Source: Pelargonium nanum
Lineage: Eukaryota; Streptophyta; Magnoliopsida; Geraniales; Geraniaceae
Assembly (NCBI GenBank): GCA_036897485.1
Contig: JAYMTF010000266.1
Location: forward strand, 1-41,723
Length of the DNA: 41,723 nt
Reading direction: 5' to 3'
In this document: positions 41,185 through 41,723 of the stretch, one piece after another
Layout of the letters: every line of letters begins with the position of its first letter
Position numbering within the stretch: the stretch's first letter is position 1
Made by a program: the position numbers and the translations under genes
The notes under the pieces: model-generated
What the model was told of the DNA's origin: nothing
What the model saw: the letters and a program-made list of their open reading frames with translations, nothing else
The model's database searches: none

Positions 41185-41723
41185 CTGGAGATGACGATGT
41201 GTGAGAGCTTGTTTTGTAATTGGCGCGAGAGCTCAGGATTCGATTGGCTTGAGCGATCGGACGCTGGAGAAGAGAAGATGAAGGAGACGATTGAGATGCG
41301 AGAGTGGACCTTATCAACACCGTTCGTTTCTGGCTCTGTATGTTATGTAAATGTTGGTCCGTTATATATATACAAAAAAATAAAGGGTTTTTTATTTAAT
41401 TATTTAATTAATTACGGAATATTATTTTATTTAATTTTCTTTTGTCTGCGTTTTTGTCGTGGATTGTGCTCGTGCAATCCGGCGAGGCCACGTGTCGGTG
41501 AGTTTTGGTTTTAGCTGTTTGGGCTAAAACGGTGTCGTTTATTGGTGTTTCAAACTGATTTTAAGCCACTGTTTCTTGACTTTAAGCCACTGTTCACTGT
41601 TGTTGGAAATTAGACGTTATGCACATTTTTTTTTTTAAATTGATTTTTTTTAAATGAAATACCAATAATATTAATTCATAATCAAAATGCAAGTTACATC
41701 CAGAAATTCTAGAGCAACCTAAC
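41185..41723 (-). promoter_or_regulatory. NF-YB leader and promoter
   Basis: A TATATATATA box lies at 41362-41372, which would place transcription start near 41335, about 280 bases upstream of the ATG. GCCACGTGTCG at about 41487-41497 contains a G-box (CACGTG). No gene is seen to the right end of the window. Confidence 0.5.

Overview
This is nuclear DNA of a flowering plant, most likely a eudicot. Genes have many GT-AG introns in AT-rich DNA, introns and spacers carry small transposons, and every recognisable protein is a plant orthologue. No species can be assigned from sequence alone. There are no prokaryotic, organellar or viral genes, no CRISPR array, and I found no new multi-gene system. 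The interest lies in gene-structure detail and small repeats.

Layout: (1) RPS23 (+, 458-1844) behind a classic ribosomal-protein promoter with TGGGCC/GGCCCA elements and a telo-box. (2) A serine-rich conserved plant protein of unknown function (-, 3111-7540, 8 exons), with an apparently damaged 5' splice site before its last coding exon. (3) A 305-bp foldback MITE with a 9-bp target duplication (7904-8208). (4) A PWWP-domain chromatin protein (-, 9526-12474, one coding exon), divergent from (5) MCM8 helicase (+, 13108-19913, 17 exons), which has an E2F-type site just upstream of its start. (6) A PPR protein of the HCF152 type (-, 20511-22766, intronless), convergent with MCM8. (7) A roughly 480-bp array of GCCCA motifs (22935-23415). 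(8) A HECT E3 ubiquitin ligase of the UPL4 type (-, 24185-32806, 17 coding exons), with a U2 snRNA fragment in one intron and several tandem repeats. (9) A transposon-rich spacer with a tRNA-derived SINE. (10) An NF-YB transcription factor subunit (-, 37466-41052, 6 exons), including a 6-nt microexon and a distant last exon beyond a 2.4-kb intron that holds nested Stowaway-like MITEs.

The genes are housekeeping or regulatory genes with separate jobs: translation, chromatin reading, recombination repair, chloroplast RNA processing, ubiquitination and CCAAT-box transcription. Nothing suggests they act as one pathway. From memory, the RPS23, PWWP, MCM8 and HCF152 neighbours match the Arabidopsis order At3g09680-At3g09650, and the unknown gene together with NF-YB recalls the At2g37060/At2g37070 and At3g53340/At3g53320 neighbourhoods. 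The window therefore looks like an ancestral block that was split in Arabidopsis.

Exon coordinates were read by hand from splice consensus, reading phase and protein family knowledge. All multi-exon models given here keep an open frame across every junction. Transcript ends are estimates.
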